From: Sclerurus mexicanus
Taxonomy: Eukaryota > Chordata > Aves > Passeriformes > Furnariidae
DNA length: 64,000 nt
Direction of reading: 5' to 3'
Assembly (NCBI GenBank): GCA_013396755.1
Contig: VWZF01005820.1
Location: 371 to 64,370, forward strand
Shown here: positions 13,127 through 26,971 of the stretch, piece after piece
How the letters are laid out: each line of letters starts with the position of its first letter
Position numbering within the stretch: position 1 is the first letter of the stretch
Translations under genes and position numbers: made by a program
The notes under the pieces: model-generated
The model's input: the letters and a program-made list of their open reading frames with translations, nothing else
The model's database searches: none
Told to the model about the DNA's origin: nothing

Positions 13127-15877
13127 AAGCTATATCAAACCAAAAAGCTCAGTTTAGGACTTCTAAAGACTTAACATATAAATATGGGCAGGACTGACTG
13201 CTCCACCACAGAGGGCACTAGTCTGGAACTCTTCAGGAAAGAAGTAGCCTGTGAGTGTATTGGATATGTTTTCTTTAGTGACACACACCATATTTTATTC
13301 ACATTTGCTTTGGTTAATCAAAATATTTGCAGTCATGTTTACAGAGAAGAAAGAGAAAACTTAATGAAAATATAACTCAGAGAAAGGACAAGTAATATTA
13401 AGTGGTTGCAGGACGTGGAACAGTTTCAGTGACCAGAGTCCGCATGCAAAGAATTCAAATGTCTTTTTGATTATACAAAACAGGAAATGCATTAAACCAT
13501 GATATGTTAAGTGGATTTGTCTCTATTTCAATGATGAACCATGTTACAATAACTCTCTTAAACCTACAGATCTATCATTTCAGACAATATTGCAATATTT
13601 CAGAGTTAGGTTTGTTTGAACATGACTGATGTCTACAACTTTCTTCCAGGAGCAACCTTAATGGCTAATTTCTGCATGCGTGTGTGTGCACATGTGGAAA
13701 AACATGAAAAAATTTTAAAAAGTAAGATATGCATCCACTTCTGCAGGAGATTGAAACAGCTGTTTAAAAGATCATTGCCACTGTTTGTGGTATTTAGAAG
13801 AAGAGGTTGAGAGTGACTTCTCGTCCACTGAAACTGCTGCTAGAATGCAGCCAAGGAGAAAGTAATTTTACGAGTAAGAATTTGGCCAGTTTAAAAGTTA
13901 GAATGGTATTTTGTGATTCTGTTTTCAAGCAGTAAAGTAAAATTTCTTAACACTTCTTCTCTTTGAATGCAGCACTCCATATTGATAAAGTAATGATTGA
14001 TAAAGTCTCTATAATGGTTCTGACAGTAATACTACAAGCAATTTTTTCCAGAATTTTTGATAGAAGATCTGTGAAAATTAAAAAAAATAAGAATGGAAAA
14101 TTAAAATAGAAAAAGAAACAGTAGAAATATCTTACTTCTGACATAATTTCTACCTTCTTTTAAAAGGGTTTGGTTTGTCTTGCTTGTTTTGTCTTGAGCC
14201 TCAAAATGAGAATACTTAAACCCAGTATAGAGCCAGTTTGCTTCTTTCCATGACTTTTTTCTCCTCCAGTTTTCTTTCTTCCTGTTCCAAATTCTCTCTG
14301 TCCCTTCTTTAAATACCTTAATCGAGGAAGTGTTACCTGATTACTGAACTAGTAATGTTACTCCTAAAGCTGCCTGTCTGACTCCTGGAAGGTTTGACCA
14401 AGACAGAGAGGACCAGATGAACTTTGTTTGAAACACATTTTTGTACCGTTAATTGGGGTGGTCCTTCAAAAGGAAAGCTGCTGTTTTGCTGTTTCACTTC
14501 ACACGCTTGTCGATACTGTTCAATAGGCAGTCAGAGAACTTCTACTTGAAAATCTAAATTAAAAAACTTAACTGTGATGTTCCAGGGCCTATTTCTTTTT
14601 CAAAACTGAAAACTTCAGAAGACAGCACAGTGGGAAGTGACTAATCTGCTTGTCCTTCCTGAGGACCCTTCCAAAGCTCAGCTGATCTTGTGGCAGTAGA
14701 CTGTTGTGGGGTAGCAGTGGTCCAGGAAATAAGTCCTATTTCTTAATATGAATTAAAGTAGACTTGTGCTTGTAAATGAATGCCAAAAATAGTATGTTGT
14801 GAAGCAGCATGATTGTGGAAGTGTAAAGACATGTCCAAAAAGTAATTTTGAACTCTCTGGCAGTACTTATATGTAAGTAATATAAGGAGGCTGATGGTGG
14901 ATGGAGGTAGTTAGTGTTGACACCCAAAACCTGAAAGAAACTAAAGCCTGGTTATGGGCTTAGTTACCCCAAAATGGATGGGATTGGAGTGTAGTATGTT
15001 TGCTGAGATCTCTCTTATGCTTGCAGTGCACTGCCATCATCTAGGTATTCATTATTTTCTTGTTCCCAGTGGGGTTAGTAGGAAGCTTGTGAATGATGTC
15101 ATTGGAATTGAATACCATATCTTGCAAACAGGACATGTGCACAACCAGTGACAATAGCAGGAATCTATTTTAAGATGTATGATTATGTAGCAGGTGTGGA
15201 CAGAGAAAGGTTGACAAGAATGCTGCCAAACTCCAAACTCAGTGTTGTTCAACTTCAGTCTTAGCAAGGTGAACATTAAAGACATTAAGATAATTGATAT
15301 TAATTTTACAGATGATACACGGTATTAGATATCTCACCATCTGTAAGATTAAATGAGTTAATTCTATTTCTGTTCTGAGTCTGATACTTGATTAGTTTAA
15401 ATATCTTTGAATTAGTGGAATGATACTCTGACTATCTGGTCTTCTGTCAAGAGGTTTTAATGAGTATCAAGTCAGATGATTAAGGTAGTATGATTCTGTA
15501 GTAAACACTTCAGATGTCAAGTTAACAAAGTGAAAGCTATTCCGGGAAATAAGCAACATCAGTTGAGAGTTCAAAGGAAAGCATGGTTTCAGAGGAGTAA
15601 GCAGCTTCATTAAACTTTATTAATAATCCCTGTAGATAAATTTTGCATTTAAATTAATGTCTTGTTTCTGGAAACAGCAGTATTACTGAGCTTCAACCAA
15701 TGATGCAAAGAGATTTACATGAGCTGAACATCTGTGATTCCCTGACTACTGACCTCTTAAATAAGATTTTTTTTTTTTAGAATTACATTAGTTGTGGATT
15801 TAGTAGTTCACTCTTTTCCCCCCCTCTCTTTGCTAAAAGACAGCTGTTTGAATTAAATTCATTCTTTATCCTTGCAG

Positions 15878-16009
15878 GCTCTTCATTCTGGTGCTTACTG
15901 GATATTGTTCCTATAAAGAATGAAAAAGGAGATGTAGTGCTCTTTCTGGCCTCTTTCAAAGATATAACAGACACAAAAGCGAAGATTGCTGCAGAAGACA
16001 AAAAGGAAG
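15878..16009 (+). CDS. KCNH8: KCNH8 coding exon 3: PAS domain, second part
   Basis: 132 bp, phase 1 in and phase 1 out, about residues 104-147 plus one base of codon 148. It completes the Gly codon begun in exon 2 and reads SSFWCLLDIVPIKNEKGDVV, then LFLASFKDITDTKAKIAAED and KKE. The FWCLLDIVPIKNEKGDVV stretch is the last beta strands of the PAS domain, and LFLASFKDIT is the PAC-type closing strand. The acceptor is TTTATCCTTGCAG. The donor is G|GTTTGT, clearly weaker than the GTAAGT donors of most other exons here. Because exons 2 and 3 are both multiples of three, either can be skipped without a frameshift, which would give channels with a broken or absent PAS domain. Confidence 0.96.
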
Positions 16010-19000
16010 GTTTGTATGAATCGCAAAAACACTGATAAAAACCAATATTTACAAATTCTTGAGAATTGCACCTACATGAACTTTTGCTTTTGTGTACACT
16101 TCTCAATATAGAAACCTCCTAGCTTTCCGAAGAAAAAATTAATATATGTCATGAAAGAATAAATAATCAGTCATATTTTTTTTATTTACATATTGCTCCA
16201 CATTCAGGAAACAGAGTACTTTATCCTCAAATTTTTTTTTTTTTTTATGTACCATGACTTAATTTATTTACTTTCTGAATTTTCAGAGGTACATTCTGGA
16301 AAAGTTAAACCTTTTCAAACATTCCTTCTGTGAATGTGGTTTCACCATGGCTGAGAGATGAATGAATGCATTTTCTCATGTTTTTCCATAAACAGAATTT
16401 AGAACATCTTTAGAAATTATTTTGCCTATTGAAAAGCATATATGTTCTTCTGTCATCAAATTTTCATTACATTATATTAAATTATAAGATTTATTATGTC
16501 ATCAGGCTTGTCCAATAGTATAAGAAATGCATTCTGACTTTTATTTGTTTCTGAAAGGAAACACTGCAAGGATTCTCTCATGAATTTGGAAAAAGATTGT
16601 ATTATGGTAATGATTCACAACTGCCATTAAATAATTTTGACTGTTTAGTGTAATCAAGGTTCACTAAATTTTGCTAACACAAAGCCAAGTCAGTGTGGGG
16701 GGATGAAGGCTATACCGTGAGCACTGGCCTGTGTGGTGCATCAAAGGCAGTGAACTTATTCCAGATTTACATTTTGTAAAGTATAGTGAACCAACACTTT
16801 AGCTTTGCAATTTTTCAGTTCCAAAGAACTATTTAGAAAGAGTTTATCTGTAGACAACAAGAGTAACTCTCAGAATTCTGTAAAATGTCATTATGGTTGA
16901 ATTTTCCAATCTGGTATTACTCTAGTATTTATTTATTTTTTTCACCCTGTGATAGCCATTTGATCTCTGCATATCTCAAAAACAACATACCTTAGAACCC
17001 CTTTTTCTCCTCAAAGGTTTCTAAAGTAGGGGAACAATTAATATTCAGCTTTTTCTGGTTTTAAATATTAGTTTCTCAAAAAAAAAAAAGTTATATTTCA
17101 GTTACAGAGATGTGTAATTCAGCATTTTTTATGAAATTCTAGTGCTTTAAACCAGAAAATATTATGCTGCTCTGTGCTGATAAAGATCTAATTTCTCCTT
17201 AAACCTCAGAAAACCTTACTCCTACGAAAGTTTTAGGAAAGTAATTTATTAAGACATGATATGTAGGGCTATGTAGAATAGATTGTCAGAACATCTGTGC
17301 TCTAAAGGCTAATGACTAGCTTACAAGCAATGCAAATTTTCAGGATAGATTCAATGAGAAATCACATTCAGTATGCCAGTGATGACTTGAAATAGGTATA
17401 TTAATGATTACTTGTAAAAATTTTATAACTGTATGCTTATTTTAAGGTGGATTAAAAGGGTCTTTTGATGTAGTCTCATCTCAAATTATAAATCTAAGTA
17501 GATTTGAACTCATGTTTCCTGTAACACATTTACAAATTAATGCTACTTCTCCTACAGTGTACTGACACAGGAATGCACTGACGCAGAGCTCCATTACACC
17601 AGTAACTGCCCATTCAATTGCTATAAGCTTATGAATATTGACATTTGGCTGCTTTCTGCGATGTGTTCTTTGGAGCACAATCTTGAAGCGATTGTTCCTT
17701 TCCTTCATACTAATTTTAAAACTATGACAATCATTTTATGTTATTAGCATAATGGAAACAGAAGGTAGCACTTATTATGGGGCTTTGCCAAATACGCTGT
17801 TTTATATAATGTAGTGAGATAACAAATAAGATTTAACAATTTGTTCAAAATATTTACAAACAATTCCAGCATTTTATTTTTATGTATAACTACTTGGCTA
17901 TATAAAGATAAAATTAGCGGTGCATTAGCTCTCTGAGTTACATTAGTATTCTTCCTATGCAGAGTGATTCACTAGTCAGTCCTTCAGTGTTGGAGTGGTT
18001 CAGTGATGAACATCATTTCAACACTGTCAGAAAAGAATTTCCAGTACAATCTATGCAACCAATTCAGCATTTGAAGTTTCATAATGTTTAACTTCTAGAA
18101 GTAATTGTTGCTTCTTTACTTAGACCACAACTACTATCAGGCATGTAGGAGGCACCTTGTATTAACAGAAAATTGAGTTGGTGTTTTGTTTGGATGTATG
18201 AAAGAACTTTTTTAATATTCAGTGATTGATATTGATTGCAAAAATATAGATACATATTACTGGATATTATTTTCACAGTTAATCTTGCTGAAAAGATAGC
18301 TTTACTTTTTTCAAAGATTATTGAATTTGTCCTTTGAAAAATCAAATTATTTGTAAACTTGGAGTTGAAAGGAAGCTATTGCTATAAGGTAATTGCCATT
18401 ATGACCAGTTTTCTATTGTCTTTTTAGCATATCTCTTGATGTTAGAGTGTATGGGAGGAGAACTTAGAGACAAATGTTTTCAGTGTGAAACTCTTCTGCC
18501 TACACAAGACCCTTGAATCAATGCTTCTGTTTCAGTCTGTCTCCTGTTTTCTACCCAGAATAGACTTTTATAATTTGTATGGGTCATTAACAGTCATATT
18601 CCATCTCCCTTTAATTTCTAAACTCTTTAGCAAACTTATCTAACAAAATTCTTGCATGTTCCTTTTCTCCTAAGTCTGCCCAGGACCCCTTGGTTTTCCA
18701 TCAGCACTCACCAGTTGTGCCTCCAAAACTCTTCTTCAGACTCCTCCCTCACATCTTTTCTGCCTTTGATATCACCCGTTTTTTCTGTAAAATCTTGATC
18801 TCCTTGTGCTTTTAAAATTACAACTTCCTGAGCTTTGTCTCCTGATTTTTTGGCCTTTTTTTTTGTGCATGGTATATTTACTTTTTCAAATCCCAGGAGC
18901 CGATACTCTCTTCGATTTTCTACAGATATTTTCTTATCTATTTTATCTTGTCTGTTCACATAACTTCACTTGTTCCTTCGTGCCAATGTGCCTTGCAAAA

Positions 19001-20067
19001 GTCTACCCTTTTGCCTTATTTCCCTTTACCCAACCCAAATATCAGATGTCGTCTGTGACCTTTTCTTTTGAATGTCTCATTCTAAATACAAATTTAACAG
19101 CTTTTTTCTGTGTAAAAGTTTCCAGTGAAAACAGCCAGATCAACCAATAGGAGGAGCAGACTTTATCCTAAGACTTTCATATAAGAAAAATACAAAAACT
19201 CATGCCTGGGAAGTTTGGCCAATTTTGAGTGCTGTCAGTCAGCAACTTTCATAGGTGCTTTAGTTTGGTTTGGTTTAAGCTGAGATTTTTAAGTAAATTT
19301 GCCATCTTGCTCCCCTACGCCCTCCAAACCACTTTAATTGCCATATTCTTAAAAGCCTCAGCTGTTTAGTTTACTATAGAAATGCACTCAGTTTTCCATC
19401 TGCTCAATAATATCTATAATAATTTGCTGTTGTGCAAAGCAGCTCACTACTTTTTCTCCCTAAAACTTGGCTCTTTAATCAAATTGATGGTCTTCTCAAT
19501 ATACAGGAAAAAGTTTATTTGGCGTTTTTTAACAGTCACAGTTATTCCTTCAGAAAATGTTTCTTAAGCAGTTTTATGGGAGTTTTATTTTTGTTACAAT
19601 GAGTTCCATTGTCCTTTTGGGGGAAAATTGATTAAACTGAACATTCCAGACTCCAGATCTGGACTCCAGTGTGGTATGACCAGGTCAGTTATTTTTTATT
19701 TCTGACTACCTACTTTCTATAATACACTTGAACGTATGCTGGAATTTAGTTGGAATACAGGAATCCAGGTAGGGAAATAAGAAATCAAATTATTTTGTGA
19801 CTACTTTTAGATCTCTAATCTGTATGTTAATCTGTAATAACTTGGGTTGCATAGATATAGAGTTCTACCACTTTAGTTGCTGCTAAAATGCCCCTGTTGA
19901 ATTTGACTCACTCCAAAAATCTTCCTCTAGCCTCTATTGTTAATCTATTTCTTGTTGGCTTGGTATTTTTTCATTGTGAGAATTCTGAACTCTTTGTTTG
20001 AAAACTTAGGACAGATTTTTTCAACTTTATTCCAGCATTATTAAACAAATGCATGTAATATATAGTA

Positions 20068-20300
20068 ATCACAGAATCACATGATAGGTGAGGTGGGAAG
20101 GCATCTCTGGAAATTGTCTGGTCCAGTGTCCCCTTCTAAAGCAGGGTCAGATTGAATGGGTTGCCCAGGATCATGAACAGATGTCTGCTGAATATCATGA
20201 AGGATGGAGACTCCACAACTTATCTGGGCAGCCTGTTCCAGTGTTTGACTGCTCACAAGGTAAAAATCTTTCTCTTAAACAGAATCTCATAGTTCAGGTT
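20068..20300 (-). mobile_element. CR1 LINE 3'-end fragment
   Basis: Reads on the plus strand as ATCACAGAATCAC, GGTGGGAAGGCATCTCTGG, then CTCCACAACTTATCTGGGCA and GCCTGTTCCAGTGTTTGAC. This is the reverse complement of the conserved CR1 3' untranslated region that ends in a GATTCTNTGAT-like tail, so the element lies on the minus strand. It is a 5'-truncated, diverged copy of about 230 bp with no intact reverse-transcriptase frame. The short open frame overlapping it is a by-product of the repeat. Confidence 0.88.
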
Positions 20301-23300
20301 GGTCTGCCAGGTGGCAAAGATGTCTTCACCCTAAAATAATGTGAATTAAAAGCTGGACTACACCCTTTCCCACCCCAGATTAAACTAAGAAGTGTATTTT
20401 GGTTTAACTGGCTAGCTTTTTCTGGTTTCTTAGTAATCCCTAGGTTTATATGAATTTCTAAGGAAACAGATTTATTTTGATCATTCATCATTTGTTGGAG
20501 GGAGTTGTTCTTTTCAGTGTGCCAGAAGTGAAATACCATGTGCCAAACATTTTGCATTCCAGATTTTTTATGTTAAAAATGTCTGCTTGGAGCAGGAATG
20601 GTCTCTTCTAAGAGAGTCTGCAATGTGCACTTTGATTTATTCTGCTTAATTACTGTCTCAGCTACTTCATGATTGCTCAAGCTACAGCAGTGAATATTCA
20701 GGAGACAACTTTTCATTTTAAAGCTCCTTACACCTCTCAGGAGGAAGGATATTGATATGGAGAACCTACAGTTACCTAGATATACAATATTCAAGGCAGA
20801 TAAAATTGCTTCAGGATGCATGGGGCACCATGCAGTTCTGTTGATGGAAGAGGTGGAATAGAAACACAGTTTTACCCCAACACTCCCACTGCCCAAAGGA
20901 AGGACATATTGAGGAAGCCTTTATTTTGCAATGACTCAGTTACATCTTCTCTAGGATGACTTTGTTCCTGGCTCACCATAAAGATAAGGAGGGCCTGCAA
21001 CTCTTCTGCCGTCAGTAAAGAGAAACTTCTTTCCTTCTGATCAGTGCATGATAGTTTAAACACCTAGGGACAAAAATAGATCTGCCTTTCTCTCCCTGTT
21101 TTCTCTGGTATTTGTGAGCACAGAGATTCTTTCACCTTTTCAGCTTCTTATGCAAGCAAATAAGTTGTTTTTCAGCTTTGAATCTTTAAAGACTTATCAA
21201 TCTTTGTAGCTCTTGTTTTAGTTTTTCACCAAGTGTTAAATGCAAGTGGCAGTTCCATTCCAGCAATTCTCAGAGAAGCACAGGAGACGTGTTTGGAGGT
21301 GAGGGAAAGGTGTCCTTTGTGGTGGATGTGGAATGAAAATGAGAAAAAGAAAAGCAAATTCTGATTTTCGAGCAAGTGTGAAGACAGTATTCTGAACAAG
21401 TTCTTAGATAAACATGTAACTGCCTCTAGATTTTCCTTAGGAAACAAAGTTATCATCAAACTGAGGGGAGAAGGGGGAAAGTTGTTTGTTTGGGGTTTTT
21501 TTTGTTGTTTTTTTTTGTTTTTCATCTTGCTGACAGAATGGTGGAAAATATCTTCAGGTATTCCTTTTAGAGTTTGAAAGCTCAACCATGTAAGATTGAC
21601 AACAGAAAGCATGGAAGAAACAGGGAATATGTTTGGTATGTGTGTTGCCAATTAGAAGAGCTCTTCAGAGCTGTGTGTGCACGGTAGGTGACTTTTTAGG
21701 CGGTTAGAGGGTCTACAATATTTCTATATAATTTTCAACCTTATTTCTATGGAAAAAAAATTGAAAAGGGTGAAATATCTTAAAGGCTTTCATTGGCCTA
21801 GACACAGTCTGGTGTTTTACATTTTATTAAGAGACCATGAGGACTAGAATGCATATTGTATTTGTACTTTGTGTTCAGAAACACAAATAGGAGGACTTCT
21901 GCCATTTGAAGATTTTAACTGTAATTGCAGGTATAGTGAATGTCATTCCTGCTGTAGCTCCTCAGAGCAATTCTGAGGTTCTGTAAAGACTCAGAAAATG
22001 ATACCTATTACAAGTGAGTTTTGCACAGCTGTAGGAAAGGTGATTTTATAACTACCAAGCATCCAGCCTAAGTTGTATAATTAAGGTTGTAAACAGTTTA
22101 AGACGAGTAACTTTCACAGTCTGAAAATCTCATTCCTTGAGAGATAATCAGAGGTACTTTCTGGATGTTTCATTAACCACAAGAAACATCATAGATTTTT
22201 GAACTTACGTATGTCTTAGCTCTTAAAACTTTTCTTTTTTAAAAAAATTCTAGTCCCCCTCTTGTTTTAGCTCAGGATAAGTTGCACTGACCACAAAATG
22301 TTTTTATTAGTGACATATCTGTTTTTATATTGTAGACAAATCTAGTAAGAAAACATCTTTGTTCTCAAAAGACTTGTTTTGATTACAACATAGCAATTAT
22401 TCAGGTACATATATTCCTATTTTCATTTAACTCAGCAAGGTGTACTTTACTATCAATTTCTGTGCATTTTTTTAAATTATTTGTGCAAATCTCAATGATT
22501 TTGAAACTATGATCACCTTTGTTGAATATTTTAGAGGATCAGTAAATAAAGTATGTAATTGAATTAATGAAATTAAAGAAAAAAAGAAAACTTTTGACTT
22601 CAGTAATATTATGTACTTAAATGGTACACTCTTGCACAGAGACATTAACACTGGCTGAAGTCAAAGAAAAGTTTCTCAGTGACTTAACTGAAATTTTTTA
22701 AGTTCTAGAGGTTCTTCAAAAATATTTCAAATATTCTTATTACTGATACTTATTATTATCGTTATGTTTTTGTTCATTATGATAAATGAACATATCACTT
22801 TCTCATGAGCCAACATTTGCTGTGAGAAATACAGACTGTTACAGAAATTAACAGTACCATCAAAAACCAGCTGGAAGTGAGTAATAACTCAGCTGAAAAT
22901 TCAATGCTGCATTTTGTTCTGTAAGAACTACATATGACCACTCATTTCAGCTGAATCAATAGACATGTTTCAAATTTGATGGCATAATAAAAATAACAAT
23001 TTTCCCATTTGTGAGACTACTCTTTCTAGAGTAGTAACAATAGTAAGCTGGCAACGGAACAATTTTTACACAATTATGAAATAGTTATTTTTGAGTTGGA
23101 ATATTTTACTTCTTTATAAGAGTTTTGTAACTTTTAGGCATTTGTTTTAATAAATAAGAAAACAGCTTAAATTAATTCACTTTCAGAGTTCTTCTACTGA
23201 AACTCAGTCTATTGGAACAGTTGAAGAAATATGTACCTGCTTGAAATTTTTTTTCCAATTCTATATTTTATGAGATAGACCCAAATACAGGCATCTAAAA

Positions 23301-25519
23301 AGGAATATTTATTTGTTTAAGAGTGTACACCTATCAACCCCCAAAATGGAAGAGGAGAAAGAACCCTTATTCTGGCTTTGTGTGTCTCCTCCTACCCTTT
23401 TCTTTCTTAATATTGGAAGAATCAACAGCCCAAAATGTGGTTAACGATTTTTAATCTCGTAAGCATACAACTGTTTCAAGGTCTTTCTGATTCATAAAGA
23501 CTGTAATAGTAATGGATACTATTGCTTCTTTTCTCTGCCTGTTCCAGGCTGAATTTTCTCTCAAGGCATAATGCTAAAATTATGATAATCATACCATTGA
23601 TTCTGTGTAAAATTGGCCCCTTTAAAAAATGTTCTGTAATAATGTTTACAGTGTAGAGCTGGTATGTATGTTAAGTACTTCTTCTTATTGAATCAGTTAA
23701 TCAGTTAACAGAATAAAATGAGTAGCTAGAGGTTAGCCTGAATCCACCATACAGCTAACAGTTTTGTGAATATTTGGTTGCTGTTGACAGAAAGAATATG
23801 TCATACAACCAACAGACTTCCTGCAGCTTATTGCCCAGGGTAGTGCTTTTATTCTGTCATTAATAGCAAAGCAGGCTTTTATCAGCTTTCTCTTTATTGG
23901 CAACTGCTTGTGTACTGTCCTCTACAAAAGAATAACTGAAAATTTCCCAAAGATTTCAAAAAGCCTAGAAAAAAATCATACCACCCTTTCATACAATCTG
24001 TATTTAAAGGTTTTTTTCAGAATTCAGATTTGCCTTACCCCAACTGTCTCATGTGCCATGGTTTTCCTTACCTTATGATGCAAGTGATGAGGGTTTCTCA
24101 AGACGTATTAAAAGGACAACAAAATTGTGATTGCACTTCTTACAGGAAGTCTTTTATAGATAGACTTTTAAGATGAATAAATGATGGAGAAATTCTTTAA
24201 CAGATCATTCAATGAATGCAGGTTCAAAAAGGAACAGTTCAATACTTGTAAAATATCCCAGGTAAAAGCCATCTCTGTGATTGGACTGAGTGGTTGTGAC
24301 AGTCTAGAGATATAAACAGGAAAGATAACGGGCGAGGTTTCCGCCTGATTTCAGAATGCAGCAGTAGAACAGATCTCTCCCTCTGTGTTGTGAGGAGGGA
24401 AGGGTCCCGCCAGCAGTTAGAAATCACAGTGTTAATCTGGTTACTATGCCTTTTCACAGGGCTCCACTCTGTCCATGGAGCAGCATCGTGGATTTCTTCA
24501 AGTCTGTACTTATCTGGAGAGCTTTTATCAATGAAGAAAGTCCATTTGTCCTGTTCTATTTTTGTTGTTGTTTTTCAGAAGGAAATGCAGTTCACACATT
24601 CAAAAGGATGCTATTTCTATGACAAATTTTCTTAGGGGGGAGTGCAATACTTGCTGTTTCATCTCATGATTGACTTTATCTTTGTAAACAATTAAATAAA
24701 TCAAAACATTCCTAGCTACTCTGCCAATTTATCCAGTTCTTTGAGTAAAATCTTAGTAGAATAAAAAATTTATCTATTTATTCCTCATATTTGCTTCTGG
24801 CCTAGCTCACAAAAAAAGTCAAGATGAAGTAATCTCATTATTTTATGAGAATCTATTTATAAAAGTGTACACTACACCGCTAAATAAACCTAAAAAATGA
24901 CAGTCTGTTCAGAGAGCACCCACTGTAGGGTCCATAGAAATCTGGAACTCACCGCTTTTCTTCAGAACAGTTCTTTGCAAAGTATTTAAAGATGTCAATA
25001 TCTATACTACCTTTCCTATTTTTGCCCAATCATGGTCGCTGCATTTCATGACTTGAGATGGTCATATTTATACCATTTGAATAGGATAGTCAATGTGTCT
25101 GTATCAATCTTACCTGAACCTAACAGCCCCACCTGACAGGCAAACAGGACAGCTTTGGCAAACAAGTAGTTGGGAGTGGAATAAAACTTTTAGCATAATT
25201 GTGAAAATGTAAAAAAGCAGTGAACAGTCATGGTCTTGTCTGTAGTGGTGAACCTGTCTTTCAATGGCTACTGTATACAAAAGAGTGAAAACAAGCTGCA
25301 GAAATACTGCTAAGAGATCCAAGTCTGCAGCCTCACAGCCTCTGGGATAACTCTGCCACACTAGTTTTTGGTAGAACTACCTTCTGTGAATAAAATTACT
25401 CAGATGTGCCTGTATTTCCATGACTAAACTCTCTGGCTACTTTACATCATCCCTCTCTACTTCATTCGCATACCGTTGGTATATTGTGTTCTGCGTTAAA
25501 GTTGAGAGGTGCTGGTTGG

Positions 25520-25575
25520 TTTTATTAATTTCCTAAGTAATTAATTTTCTAATTAATTTTTATTAATTTTCTAAC
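25520..25575. repeat. AT-rich imperfect tandem repeat (TTAATTTTCTAA units)
   Basis: Three imperfect units around TTATTAATTTTCTAA follow each other. Low-complexity tract with no function inferred. Confidence 0.5.
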
Positions 25576-26474
25576 TATATGTTAACTATACGATAAACAC
25601 AGACAAATCTCTTGTATTTTCCTGAGTGATCTGAATTAAATGCTAGTTACTAATTTTCTTTTTTGTGTCCATGCACACTTGTATTCAAAGCTCTCAGTGG
25701 TAATGGCCCATGATCAGACTAGGAGATCACTCCATACGAGAGCATGTTCAGTATGTCAACACACCAGTGGGAAATGTAGGTAGTGGATTTAATTAATGCA
25801 TTAATGCATGAGGGAGGAAAAAGTGAAGGCAGTTCTTTTGAAGGGGTACAAATAAATGCTCTGAAAAACGAGGAAAAAATACCAAGGCTGAGATATTTTT
25901 TGTAAGTACTATGCAACCCCCCAGGCCAGAGCAGGTTAGCTTATTTTGGTATTTGGTATTTGGAAAGAGATGCATTTCATGGTCTCTCTCATGCCACAGG
26001 TTGTCTGCTATGGAGTCAGAATAATGCTTCTGGGTCATGACAGGGCTACTCATTGTAAACAGCTTTGGTCCACTATTCAAGAAGATTGTGGTGGTTCTGC
26101 TTTTATGTGGTGGATTTACTTTCCAGGAAAGCTACTATGCCTGCAGCAATTACAGCCAAGTGCTGAACTGGAGACCTAGAACAAGAGAAGGGTGTTATTT
26201 GGGTGCAGCCTGCTCATGCCTGTGGAAGAGTTCCTGGGTCATGAACCAGTTCCTGACACTCTGTCAGCTGTGCTGTGAAGGAAGATCCCCAAGAGCTGGC
26301 AGGCTGCAATGGGGTCCCTTGACCATGTGTTGAGCACAGCTTCTCCTCTGCCTCAGAAAGGGCTTCTGATACCTTTTCTTTTTTTTCCACCTGAACATCA
26401 TGAGTGCAAGAACAGTAGGAATCTTGTCTCTCGTTTTGTCTAAATGTTTTATTTTACATGACAAGTATTTAAAG

Positions 26475-26684
26475 TCTTCACTATGAGAGTGGGGAGGCAC
26501 TGGAACAGATGAGAACTGAAACAGAGAAGTTGTGGATGCTCTGTCCTTGGAAGTGTTCAAGGCCAGGTTGGATGGGTCTTTGAGCAACCTGGTGGAGTCG
26601 AAGGTGTCCCTTCCTGTGGCAGTGAGGTTGAAACTAGATGATCTTTAAGGTCACTTCCAACCCAAACCATTCCATGATTCTATA
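26475..26684 (+). mobile_element. CR1 LINE 3'-end fragment (first of a pair)
   Basis: Contains GTTGTGGATGCTCTGTCCTT, GGAAGTGTTCAAGGCCAGG, TTGGATGGGTCTTTGAGCAA and CTAGATGATCTTTAAGGTCA, and ends CCATGATTCTATAA. These are in the order of the CR1 3' end in sense orientation, with the typical GATTCTAT terminal tail. Truncated at its 5' side. It looks less diverged than the other CR1 pieces in the window. Confidence 0.9.
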
Positions 26685-26778
26685 AATGGATCAGACTTTA
26701 TCTGGGAAATGAGAACATTATAAACCCTAAAATATTCTGAACTATATCCAATGCTATACTTTGACTATTCTGATTTTA

Positions 26779-26971
26779 GGACAAATTTCTTCACCAAGTC
26801 TTACCAAGCATTGTGACAGGTTGCCCAGGGAAGTGTTTGAATCACAACCCCTGAAGGTATATGAAAAATGTGTCAATGTGGCACTTAGGGACATTGGCAG
26901 TGGAAGGTTAGTGGTTGGACTTGATGATCTTAGAGGTCTTTTCCAACTGATATTGTTCCATGGTTCTCTGA
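26779..26971 (+). mobile_element. CR1 LINE 3'-end fragment (second of a pair)
   Basis: Carries ACAGGTTGCCCAGGGAAGTG, CAACCCCTGAAGGTATATGA, GGCACTTAGGGACATTGGCA and GGACTTGATGATCTTAGAGG, and ends TTCCATGGTTCTCTG. It belongs to a different CR1 subfamily from its neighbour, having the WGATGTGGCACTTAGGGACAT-type segment. Same orientation as the preceding copy, about 95 bp downstream of it. Confidence 0.9.

Larger units (their letters stand above)
1277..15877 (+). other. KCNH8: KCNH8 intron 2 (about 14.6 kb)
   Basis: Starts GTAAGT and ends CCTTGCAG. Mostly AT-rich unique sequence. Recognisable contents: a T-rich low-complexity patch near 6480-6560, an AT microsatellite near 8808-8852, a G-quadruplex motif at 10204-10225, and a 12-G run at 13115-13126. 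Open frames here, including a minus-strand one of 147 codons at 4263-4706, have no recognisable domain and I treat them as chance. No RNA gene was recognised. Confidence 0.9.

Noticed and set aside
20088..20339. 83-codon plus-strand frame as a small protein
   Set aside because: It lies almost wholly in a reverse-oriented CR1 tail.
23016..23035. 8-bp inverted repeat ACTACTCT/AGAGTAGT
   Set aside because: Arms of 8 bp are expected several times by chance in a window of this size.
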